Shown here: positions 34,331 to 41,617 of the stretch, in pieces
Numbering within the stretch: position 1 is the stretch's first letter
Layout of the letters: every line of letters begins with the position of its first letter
Assembly (NCBI GenBank): GCA_963695075.1
Contig: CAVOFR010000001.1
Coordinates: 124,001-188,000 of the forward strand
Length of the DNA stretch: 64,000 nt
Source of the DNA: CAWCAL01 sp963695075
GTDB lineage: Bacteria; Actinomycetota; Acidimicrobiia; Acidimicrobiales; CAWCAL01
Reading direction: 5' to 3'
The notes under the pieces: model-generated
The model's input: the letters and a program-made list of their open reading frames with translations, nothing else
What the model was told of the DNA's origin: nothing
Databases searched by the model: none
Program-made: the position numbers and the translations under genes

Positions 34331-35776
34331 ATGGCACTGCCACCGCACGGATCGCCGACCGACGACGTCCTGGCCGAGCTGGCCGCATTCAAGGACGATG
34401 ACATCTCGTGGGGTGACGGGAAGGTGATGACCAACGTCTTCCTCGGCACCGACGAGGGTCGTCGGGTGGCCGAAGAGGCCTACACCATGTTCCTCTGGGA
34501 GAACGCTCTGGATCCCACCGCGATCGCCAGCCTGCCCCGGCTCGAACGTGAGATCGTGGCCATGGCGAGCGGTCATCTCGGCGGCGACGACGACGTGGTC
34601 GGCTCATTCACCAGCGGTGGCACCGAGAGCTGCATGCTGGCGGTGAAGACGGCCCGCGACCGGGCCCGCGAGCTCCGGCCCGACATCGCGCGGCCGAAGA
34701 TCGTCATCCCCGCCACCGGCCATCCGGCGTTCCACAAGGGATGCGACTACTTCGGGGTCGACGCGGTCGTCACCGCTGTCGATCCCGAGACGGGTCGCGC
34801 CGACGTCGATGCGATCGCCGACGCCATCGACGACCGGACCGTGCTCGTCGTGGCGTCGGCGTGTTCCTTTCCCCACGGCTCGGTCGACCCCATCCGCGAG
34901 ATCGGTGAGGTGACGGGACGACGCGACGTGCTCTTCCACGTCGACGGTTGCATCGGGGGATTCCTGCTGCCGCTCTGGCGCGAGCTCGGCGCCCCGATCA
35001 CCGACTTCGACTTCACCGTCCCCGGGGTGACCTCGATGTCGATGGACTTCCACAAGTACGCCCTGTGCGCGAAGGGAGCGTCGATCATCCTGTACCGCGA
35101 CGCCGAGCTCCGGCGTCACCAGTTCTTCACCTACTCCGGTTGGCCCGGGTACGTGGTCGTGAACTCCACGATCCAGAGCTCCAAGTCGGGCGGACCGATC
35201 GCGGCGGCATGGGCGACGCTGCGTCACTACGGGATGGACGGGTACGTCGATGTCGCCCGCTCGCTGAAGCAGGGGACCGACCGTGCGATCGAGATCATCG
35301 AGTCGATCCCCGAGCTGTACGTCGTCGGGTCCCCCGAGGTGTGCGTCTTCGCCATGGGCTCCGACTCGGAATCCGTCGACATCCTCGCCGTCTCGGCCGC
35401 GATGGAGGCCAAGGGGTGGCACATGTACCCCCAGTTGAGCAGCCACGGTCTGCCGGCCAGCCTGCACGTCAGCCTGCTCCCCTGGAACGTCGAGCACATC
35501 GAGGAATGGGGGACCGATCTGGTCGCCGCGGTCGAGCAGGTCGCCGCGAGCGTGGGCGAAGCGGGAGGTCTTGCGGCCATGGTGGCCGAGATCGACGTCG
35601 AGAACCTCTCGATCGACGAGATCGAGGGTCTGATGGACATGGCCGGAATCGACGCCCACGCCCTGGGGGGCGACATGACCGAGGTCAACCATCTCCTCGA
35701 CGACCTGCCCGCCGACGTGACCGACCGCGTCCTGAAGGTCTTCCTCGACCAGCTGACGAAGCCACCGTCCCCGTAG
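34331..35776 (+). CDS. PLP-dependent lyase/decarboxylase, sphingosine-phosphate-lyase-like
   Basis: A 481-residue fold-type I PLP enzyme: SFTSGGTESCMLAVKTARD (phosphate-binding region), VASACSFPHGSVDPI, HVDGCIGGF (Asp pairing with the pyridine N) and the Schiff-base Lys in DFHKYALCAKG. This block order fits the group II decarboxylase/sphingosine-1-phosphate lyase group. The last 65 residues are acidic, with a helical segment IDVENLSIDEIEGLMDMAGID that is not part of the core fold. GGGGG lies before the ATG. The sulfotransferase upstream hints at lipid or amine sulfonate chemistry. Confidence 0.8.
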   Translation: MALPPHGSPTDDVLAELAAFKDDDISWGDGKVMTNVFLGTDEGRRVAEEAYTMFLWENALDPTAIASLPRLEREIVAMASGHLGGDDDVVGSFTSGGTESCMLAVKTARDRARELRPDIARPKIVIPATGHPAFHKGCDYFGVDAVVTAVDPETGRADVDAIADAIDDRTVLVVASACSFPHGSVDPIREIGEVTGRRDVLFHVDGCIGGFLLPLWRELGAPITDFDFTVPGVTSMSMDFHKYALCAKGASIILYRDAELRRHQFFTYSGWPGYVVVNSTIQSSKSGGPIAAAWATLRHYGMDGYVDVARSLKQGTDRAIEIIESIPELYVVGSPEVCVFAMGSDSESVDILAVSAAMEAKGWHMYPQLSSHGLPASLHVSLLPWNVEHIEEWGTDLVAAVEQVAASVGEAGGLAAMVAEIDVENLSIDEIEGLMDMAGIDAHALGGDMTEVNHLLDDLPADVTDRVLKVFLDQLTKPPSP

Positions 35777-35818
35777 ACGACGCCTCAGCCCCGCGGGGTC
35801 CATTCTGGTCGTTGGATG

Positions 35819-35853
35819 GCGTCGCTGAGCGACGGTGAGGGACCAGATTTCGG
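35819..35853 (-). repeat. 35-bp intergenic repeat, copy F (minus orientation)
   Basis: Read on the minus strand: CCGAAATCTGGTCCCTCACC then hairpin GTCGC-TCA-GCGAC. On the plus strand CTGGTC (35805-35810) also pairs with GACCAG (35841-35846), adding an outer stem. It lies between convergent genes and could serve as a bidirectional terminator. Confidence 0.8.
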
Positions 35854-35875
35854 ATGGCGGGGGATGGGGGGTGAC

Positions 35876-36895
35876 CTACCAGCCCCGTAGATCCACCGGC
35901 CACCGGTCCACGACGGCGGCCTCGAGCCCGGGGCCGTCGGCGACGTGCAGGACCTCGTGATAGGCGATGGTCGGATCGATGTGAGCGGGATCGACGAGCA
36001 CACGGTCGCCCGGGGTGAGTCCCGTCGGGCCGTCGTCCGGCGCGAAGGTGATGTGTTCGTCCGAACAGAACCACACCTCGGCCCCTTCGACGGCCGGTTC
36101 GCCGTGGTCCATGCCCAATGCCTTGAGGCCGCAGTCGGCCACGGCATGGTTCGGGGTGACGTTGAGGACGGTGGCGACCACCCGCAGAGCCAGCTCGAAC
36201 TCGGGAACCACCCGGAGATAGGCCGTGTCCGAGAACACGTAGCTGCCGGCCTGGATCTCGGTCGCCACCTCGTTGACGAGATAGGTCCCCGTGCCACCGG
36301 CCGACACGACGTCACCGCCCACCGCGTCGTGGGCGAGCTTCAAGAGGGCCATCGATGCCGAGCATTGTGCGGCGCGGGCGTCGTCGTCGGGATTGCCCAC
36401 GACGTGACCCTCGTATCCCATCACGCCGGCCACCTCGAGCCCGGCCCGGGAAGCCGCTTCGGCGAGCCGGCCGGCCACTTCCGGTTCGCACCCACCTCGC
36501 GGTAGGCCGACGTTCACGTCGATCAGGATCGTCCGGATACCGGCGCCGGCGGCCGCCGAGATCGTCTCGGCCGAGTCGACCGCCACGGTGACCGGCGCGT
36601 CCAGGCCGGCGAGGTGCATCAACCGGTCCGGGTCCAGGCACTGGTTGGCCAGGAGGAGATCGGCGCCGACACCCGCCTCGGCCAGCCCGATCAGTTCGCG
36701 GGGTGTGGCCGCGCAGAACGTGTCGTGTCCCACCTCCTGCTGGCGCCGGGCGACCTCGGTGGACTTGTGCGCCTTGACGTGGGGTCGGAGAGACCGGCCC
36801 GGCCTGGCTCGGGCCATGGTGGCGAGGTTGCGCTCGAAAGCCGGTAGATCGACGACGAGCGCAGGCGTGGGGAGTTCGCCGACGTGCACGATCAT
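35876..36895 (-). CDS. D-threonine aldolase-like / alanine-racemase N-domain enzyme
   Basis: A 339-residue protein with the start LPTPALVVDLPAFERNLATMA, PHVKAHKSTEVARRQQ (Schiff-base Lys of the TIM barrel), ILIDVNVGLPRGG, and the C-terminal small beta domain with FCSDEHITF and HIDPTIAYHEVLHV. The C-terminal His and Asp positions fit the metal site of D-threonine aldolase / D-serine dehydratase (DSD1-like) enzymes rather than racemases. PLP plus a divalent metal are expected. It acts on D-3-hydroxy amino acids. It is convergent with the lyase gene. Confidence 0.8.
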   Translation of the reverse strand: MIVHVGELPTPALVVDLPAFERNLATMARARPGRSLRPHVKAHKSTEVARRQQEVGHDTFCAATPRELIGLAEAGVGADLLLANQCLDPDRLMHLAGLDAPVTVAVDSAETISAAAGAGIRTILIDVNVGLPRGGCEPEVAGRLAEAASRAGLEVAGVMGYEGHVVGNPDDDARAAQCSASMALLKLAHDAVGGDVVSAGGTGTYLVNEVATEIQAGSYVFSDTAYLRVVPEFELALRVVATVLNVTPNHAVADCGLKALGMDHGEPAVEGAEVWFCSDEHITFAPDDGPTGLTPGDRVLVDPAHIDPTIAYHEVLHVADGPGLEAAVVDRWPVDLRGW

Positions 36896-36974
36896 CGACC
36901 TTATCCGGGGCGGCCGCGACGGGGCCGGGGGCTCAGGGTCGGGCGGCGGACGGGCGGCGTGGCATCATGACGCC

Positions 36975-38360
36975 ATGGGGGACACCACGACCTTTCTCGA
37001 CCGCCTCGCCGACCGGTTCGAAGCCGATCAGATCCTGATCGGCGACGACATCAACGAGGACTACACCCACGACGAGGCGGTGACGGTCGAGCCGGTGACG
37101 CCGGCGGTGGTCGTGCGGCCCCGGTCCACGGCCGAGGTGGCCGCTGTCGCCTCGCTCGCCAACGAGCTCGGCGTGCCCGTCACGGCACGGGGAAGTGGTA
37201 CCGGCCTCTCAGGGGCGGCGGTTCCCGACGCCAAGGGAATCCTTCTGTCCTTCGAGTGGATGAAGGAGATCCTCGAGATCGACGACGCCAATCACGTAGC
37301 CGTCGTGCAGCCCGGCGTGACCCTGGCCGAGCTGAACGAGGCGCTCGAACCGCACGGCTTGATCTATCCGATCATGCCAGGCGAGGAGTCGGCATCCATC
37401 GGCGGCAATGTCGCCACCAACGCCGGCGGCATGCGGGCGGTCAAATACGGCGTCACCCGGCACCAGGTTCTCGGCCTCGAGGCGGTGCTGGCCGGCGGCG
37501 ACGTGATCCGATCGGGAGGCAAGTACGTCAAGGCCACCACCGGCTACGACCTGGGCCAGCTGATCATCGGCTCCGAAGGGACGCTGGCGATCGTGACCGA
37601 GATCACCGTGAACGTCGTGCCCCGCCTGGCCCACAAGGCCACCGTGCTAGCGCCTTTCGCGACGATGGCCGAGATCACGGCCGCCGTGCCGCGGATCCTC
37701 GGTGACGGACTCGGCCCCCTCATGCTCGAATACGTGGATGCCGTGGCCATGGCGGCGACATCCGAGTCGGCCGGGCTCGATCTCGGGATCCCCGACGAGG
37801 TGAAGGAGTCGGCGGCGGCATACCTCATCGTCGTGCTCGAGAGCACCTATGCCACGCGTCTGGACGAGGACGTCCAGGCCGTCGGCGAGCTGGTCGTCGA
37901 GCTGGGGGCGGTGGACGTCTACGTGCTGCCGCCATCGGCGGGGGCGGCGGTACTCGACGCTCGGGAGAAGGCGTTCTGGGTCGCCAAGGAGCTGGGGGTG
38001 AACGACATCGTCGACGTCGTCGTGCCCCGCGCCTCGATTCCCGACTACATGGATCGGGTGAGTGAGATCGCGGCTCGCCACGAGGCCTGGGTTGCAGGTG
38101 CCGGTCACGCCGGAGACGGGAACGTCCACTTCTCGGTGTTTCAGGGAGACGATGAGAAGCGTCACGCCCTGATGACCGAGATCCTGAGTACGGGCATGGA
38201 GCTCGGGGGAACGATCTCGGCCGAACACGGCATCGGGTTGGCCAAGCTGCCCTACCTGATGGCCCTCGAGGACCCGACCAAAGTGGCGCTGATGCGGCGG
38301 ATCAAGAAGGCATTCGACCCCAACGGGATCCTCAACCCCGGGAAGGTGTTCTCGTCATGA
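36975..38360 (+). CDS. FAD-linked 2-hydroxyacid oxidase/dehydrogenase (GlcD-like)
   Basis: A 461-residue protein: FAD-binding PCMH domain with VTARGSGTGLSG and MPGEESASIGGNVATNAGG, then GYDLGQLIIGSEGTLAIVTE, and a C-terminal FAD-oxidase domain with WVAGAGHAGDGNVHFSVF and GTISAEHGIGLAKLPYL. This is the glycolate/D-lactate oxidase subunit pattern, but no GlcE or GlcF (iron-sulfur) gene is near. The start at 36975 is the first in-frame ATG that opens the normal domain. It overlaps the ThDP-enzyme gene by 4 bp (ATGA). Confidence 0.85.
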   Translation: MGDTTTFLDRLADRFEADQILIGDDINEDYTHDEAVTVEPVTPAVVVRPRSTAEVAAVASLANELGVPVTARGSGTGLSGAAVPDAKGILLSFEWMKEILEIDDANHVAVVQPGVTLAELNEALEPHGLIYPIMPGEESASIGGNVATNAGGMRAVKYGVTRHQVLGLEAVLAGGDVIRSGGKYVKATTGYDLGQLIIGSEGTLAIVTEITVNVVPRLAHKATVLAPFATMAEITAAVPRILGDGLGPLMLEYVDAVAMAATSESAGLDLGIPDEVKESAAAYLIVVLESTYATRLDEDVQAVGELVVELGAVDVYVLPPSAGAAVLDAREKAFWVAKELGVNDIVDVVVPRASIPDYMDRVSEIAARHEAWVAGAGHAGDGNVHFSVFQGDDEKRHALMTEILSTGMELGGTISAEHGIGLAKLPYLMALEDPTKVALMRRIKKAFDPNGILNPGKVFSS

Positions 38361-39931
38361 CGATGAATGGCGCACAGGCGATGATGCGGACACTCGTGCG
38401 GTCCGGTGTCGACACGTGCTTCATGAACCCGGGTACCTCGGAGATGCACTTCGTGGCTGCGCTCGACGACGTCCCCGAGATGCGAGGCGTGCTCACGCTT
38501 TTCGAGGGTGTCGCCAGCGGTGCCGCGGACGGCTTCGCCCGTATGGCCGACCGGCCGGCATGCACGCTGCTCCACCTCGGGCCGGGGCTCGGCAACGGCA
38601 TCGCCAATCTGCACAACGCCCGCCGGGCCCGCACGCCGGTGGTCAACATCGTCGGAGACCACGCCACCTACCACAAGGCGCTCGACGCCCCGCTCGAGTC
38701 CGACATCGACGCCCTGGCCGGCAACGTGTCGGGATGGGTTCGGTCCTCGAAGCTCGCCTCGGCCGTCGCTCGGGATGCGGCCGACGCCGTGGCCGCGGCG
38801 ATGGCGCCGCCCGGTCAGGTCGCGACGCTGATCCTGCCTGCCGACGTCTGCTGGTCGGACGCCGACGGTCCGGTCGATCCCGTCGTTGCGCTCACCCCTT
38901 CGGCGGTCGAGGAACGGGCGATCGACGAGGTGGCGAAGGTCCTCACCGAGAACGCCGGCTCGCCGGGATCGGTCGCTCTCCTCCTCGGGGGCAGCGTCGG
39001 CCGCACGCAGGGCCTGGAGGCGGCCAGCCGGATATGCGGCGCCACGGGTGCCAAGCTCCTGGCCGAGACCTTCCCGACCCGCCTCGAGCGGGGAGCCGGG
39101 AGACCGACCGTCGAGCGGCTCGCCTATCTCGCCGAATTCGCCCAGATGCAGCTCGACGGCGTGAGCCATCTCATCCTCGTCGGGTCGACCGAGCCGGTCT
39201 CGTTCTTCGCCTATCCCGGCAAGGCCGGTCGGCTCTCGCCGGAAGGATGCACGATCCATCGGCTGGCGTCCCCGGCGGACGACCACACCGCAGCGCTGGA
39301 AGCGATCGCCGACACGCTCGGTGCCCCGGCTGATGCGTTCGAGCGCGCCGAGGTGGGCCGACCCGAGGCACCGACGGGCTCACTCACGGCTCAGAGCCTG
39401 TGCGCGGCCGTGGGGGCGCTCATGCCCGAAGGTGCCATCGTCTCCGACGAGGGCAACACGGCCGGCCTCTTCCTGCCGGGCGCCACAGCCGGAGGCCCAC
39501 CCCACGACTGGCTGTGCCTTACCGGTGGTGCCATCGGCCAGGGTATGCCGCTCTCGGTCGGAGCTGCCCTGGCGTGCCCGGACCGGCGGGTGATCAACAT
39601 CCAGGCCGACGGCTCGGCCATGTACACGTTGCAGTCTCTGTGGACCCAGGCTCGCGAGGCCTCGGACGTCACGACGATCATCCTGAACAACGGTTCCTAC
39701 GCCGTGCTCAACATGGAGCTGGACCGGGTCGGAGCCGAGGAGGCCGGCCCACGGGCGAGCGCCATGCTCGACATCTCCGGACCCCGCCTCGACTTCGTCT
39801 CGCTGGCGGCGGGCATGGGGGTGCCGGCAACCCGAGCCGAGACAGCGGACGAGTTCGTCGAACAGCTCGGACGGTCACTCGCCACCGAGGGGCCGACGCT
39901 GATCGAAGCCATGGTGCCGGCCGGGCTCTGA
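38357..39931 (+). CDS. Thiamine-diphosphate enzyme, acetolactate-synthase / benzoylformate-decarboxylase-like
   Basis: A 524-residue protein with the three ThDP-enzyme domains: PYR domain with the cofactor-activating Glu in LFEGVASGAADGFARM near residue 50, a central NAD/FAD-like domain (ALLLGGSVGRTQG), and the PP domain where the G-D-G...N-N motif reads QADGSAMYTLQSLW...ILNNGSYAVLN. The coupled FAD oxidase would make a 2-oxoacid, and this enzyme could then decarboxylate or condense it. It lacks clear FAD or valine-regulation features, so a decarboxylase is more likely than true acetolactate synthase. Confidence 0.8.
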   Translation: MTMNGAQAMMRTLVRSGVDTCFMNPGTSEMHFVAALDDVPEMRGVLTLFEGVASGAADGFARMADRPACTLLHLGPGLGNGIANLHNARRARTPVVNIVGDHATYHKALDAPLESDIDALAGNVSGWVRSSKLASAVARDAADAVAAAMAPPGQVATLILPADVCWSDADGPVDPVVALTPSAVEERAIDEVAKVLTENAGSPGSVALLLGGSVGRTQGLEAASRICGATGAKLLAETFPTRLERGAGRPTVERLAYLAEFAQMQLDGVSHLILVGSTEPVSFFAYPGKAGRLSPEGCTIHRLASPADDHTAALEAIADTLGAPADAFERAEVGRPEAPTGSLTAQSLCAAVGALMPEGAIVSDEGNTAGLFLPGATAGGPPHDWLCLTGGAIGQGMPLSVGAALACPDRRVINIQADGSAMYTLQSLWTQAREASDVTTIILNNGSYAVLNMELDRVGAEEAGPRASAMLDISGPRLDFVSLAAGMGVPATRAETADEFVEQLGRSLATEGPTLIEAMVPAGL

Positions 39932-39946
39932 GGTGGCCCACTCCCC

Positions 39947-40789
39947 ATGACCGTCGCATTCCTCGTCGCGATCGCACTCGTCGGGCTGATGGCCGGGTCC
40001 TTCACCACGATGCTGATACACCGCGCCCCGGTCGACACGTCGCTCGTGGGCGCGCCCGTCTGCCCACACTGCGACGCCCGCCTCGGTGGGCGGGAGCTCG
40101 TCCCCGTCGTGTCCTGGTTCGTCCAGGGCGGCCGGTGCCGGCACTGCGGTCATGCGTTGTCGCGGCGGTACCCCATCGTCGAGTTGGCGACCGCGGCACT
40201 GATGGTGGTGCTGGCGATCGCCTTCGGGGCGACTTGGGAGGTGGTCCCGCCGTTGGTGTCGGTCCCGGTCCTCGTCGCGGCGAGCGCCATCGACCTGGTC
40301 ACCTACCGGATCCCGAACCGGCTCGTCTGGCCCTCGTTGGCGGTGGGTGTCGTCGTGGTCGTGGCCTGCGCTCAGCTGATGAGCGAGACCGATCGCATCG
40401 TGGGTGCGGGGGTCGGAGCACTGCTGTTCTCCGGGATGCTGTTCATCCCTCATCTGATCATGCCGGCCGGGATGGGATTCGGCGACGTGAAGTTCGCCCT
40501 CTTCCTCGGACTCAACCTCGGCTGGCTCCATGCCGCACTGCCCTTACCGGCCATGGTCACGGCGACCCTCCTCGCCGCCGTGATCGGCCTGGCCCTGCGG
40601 GGCACCGGCGTGATCTCCGCTCCCTCGAACGAGGACGGAGAGGGCGGTACCGAGGGACCCGAAGGGCTGCCACCGCCGAAGCGGAAACTCCGACGCACCC
40701 GGATCCCGTTCGGGCCATTCCTGGCCGCGGGTACGTACATCGCCTACCTGGTCGAGAACCCGGTGATCGACGCCTGGCTCAACTCCTAA
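39947..40789 (+). CDS. Prepilin peptidase (A24 family)
   Basis: A 280-residue membrane protein: N-terminal methyltransferase-like part with two zinc-type C-x-x-C pairs (CPHC and CRHC) and the GS start LVGLMAGSF; then about seven hydrophobic helices carrying the two catalytic Asp residues in SAIDLVTYRIPN and GMGFGDVKFA. It cleaves type IV prepilin leaders and methylates the new N-terminus. There is no pilin or Pil/Tad gene in the window, so its substrates lie elsewhere. Its stop overlaps the stop of the next, convergent gene by 3 bp. Confidence 0.85.
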   Translation: MTVAFLVAIALVGLMAGSFTTMLIHRAPVDTSLVGAPVCPHCDARLGGRELVPVVSWFVQGGRCRHCGHALSRRYPIVELATAALMVVLAIAFGATWEVVPPLVSVPVLVAASAIDLVTYRIPNRLVWPSLAVGVVVVVACAQLMSETDRIVGAGVGALLFSGMLFIPHLIMPAGMGFGDVKFALFLGLNLGWLHAALPLPAMVTATLLAAVIGLALRGTGVISAPSNEDGEGGTEGPEGLPPPKRKLRRTRIPFGPFLAAGTYIAYLVENPVIDAWLNS

Positions 40790-41523
40790 CCGAGCGACGA
40801 CCAGACACCACAGCCGTTGGAGTCGAAGCGATCGACCTCGGGTCCGATGTCGACGGTGACCGGTCCGGCTTCGGTGCGCTCGTCGCTGAACAGCACCCGG
40901 TCATCGGCGGACAGCTTCTGGTACCGGCAGCCGGCAGGGGCCATGGTCCGGTAGGTCCCGGCCGCTATGTCGGTGCCGACACGGAAGACTCCCGAAGCGA
41001 AGGCTTGCGCCGTCGGACCGGGGACGGTCGAGCCGGTACCGGCGTCCAGACCGGCCTCCCTGGCGTCGAGCTCGGCCTCCCGGGCGTCGAGCTCGGCGAC
41101 GAGCGCCTCGATCTCGCCCTCGCGCTCGGCGACGTCTCGCTCCCGGCTCGTGATCAAGACCTCGTCGGCGAAGCCGGGAGAAACGGTCGTCGACGTCACG
41201 GTCGTCGACTCGAAACCCACCTGGGCGTCGATCTCCTCCTGGAGCTCGTCACGCTGGTCGATCGCGATGTCGAGTCGCCGCTCGAGGAGTTGCTGGCGGC
41301 GGGAGAAGTCGAGTGCGTTCAGCGTCATGGCGACGATGATCAGGCCGCAGAATGCGACGAATGCCCACGGCAGCCAGGGCCGGCGGCCGCTCCACGAGCG
41401 AAGCGGCGGGAGGTCGGTGGCCTTCGGGGGTCGCTTCGGTGACCCGGTCGTCGGCCTGGGGCTCGCCTTCCTCGCCTCGGAGGTACCGGCGCGCTCTCCC
41501 TCTCCGTTTCCCCGTGCCATCAC
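40786..41523 (-). CDS. Membrane-anchored coiled-coil protein
   Basis: A 245-residue protein: a basic N-terminus, a single TM at about 53-72, a long coiled coil to about 155 with a tandem 7-residue repeat AELDARE, then a small C-terminal beta domain (GTDIAAGTYRTMAPAGCRYQKL...SNGCGVWSSLG) with two Cys that may form a disulfide outside the cell. That C-terminal motif recurs in exported actinobacterial proteins. Function is unknown; the shape suggests a cell-envelope spacer or tether. It converges with the prepilin peptidase. Confidence 0.65.
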   Translation of the reverse strand: MMARGNGEGERAGTSEARKASPRPTTGSPKRPPKATDLPPLRSWSGRRPWLPWAFVAFCGLIIVAMTLNALDFSRRQQLLERRLDIAIDQRDELQEEIDAQVGFESTTVTSTTVSPGFADEVLITSRERDVAEREGEIEALVAELDAREAELDAREAGLDAGTGSTVPGPTAQAFASGVFRVGTDIAAGTYRTMAPAGCRYQKLSADDRVLFSDERTEAGPVTVDIGPEVDRFDSNGCGVWSSLG

Positions 41524-41617
41524 GTCCCCGCATCAAGCCCTGCCTTCGGGCGGTGTCATGGTAACCGTTCGGACGACGCCGAGGAGCTGCCGGGTCGGTC
41601 CGAAGCTGCAGCGGCTG

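Noticed and set aside
41051..41100. Short tandem repeat
   Set aside because: The 21-bp repeats encode the AELDARE heptads of a coiled coil and need no other explanation.
39400..41442. Plus-strand frame of 680 codons across the ThDP-enzyme, prepilin-peptidase and coiled-coil genes
   Set aside because: It spans three genes with family motifs in other frames and is Arg/Gly/Pro-rich without domains.
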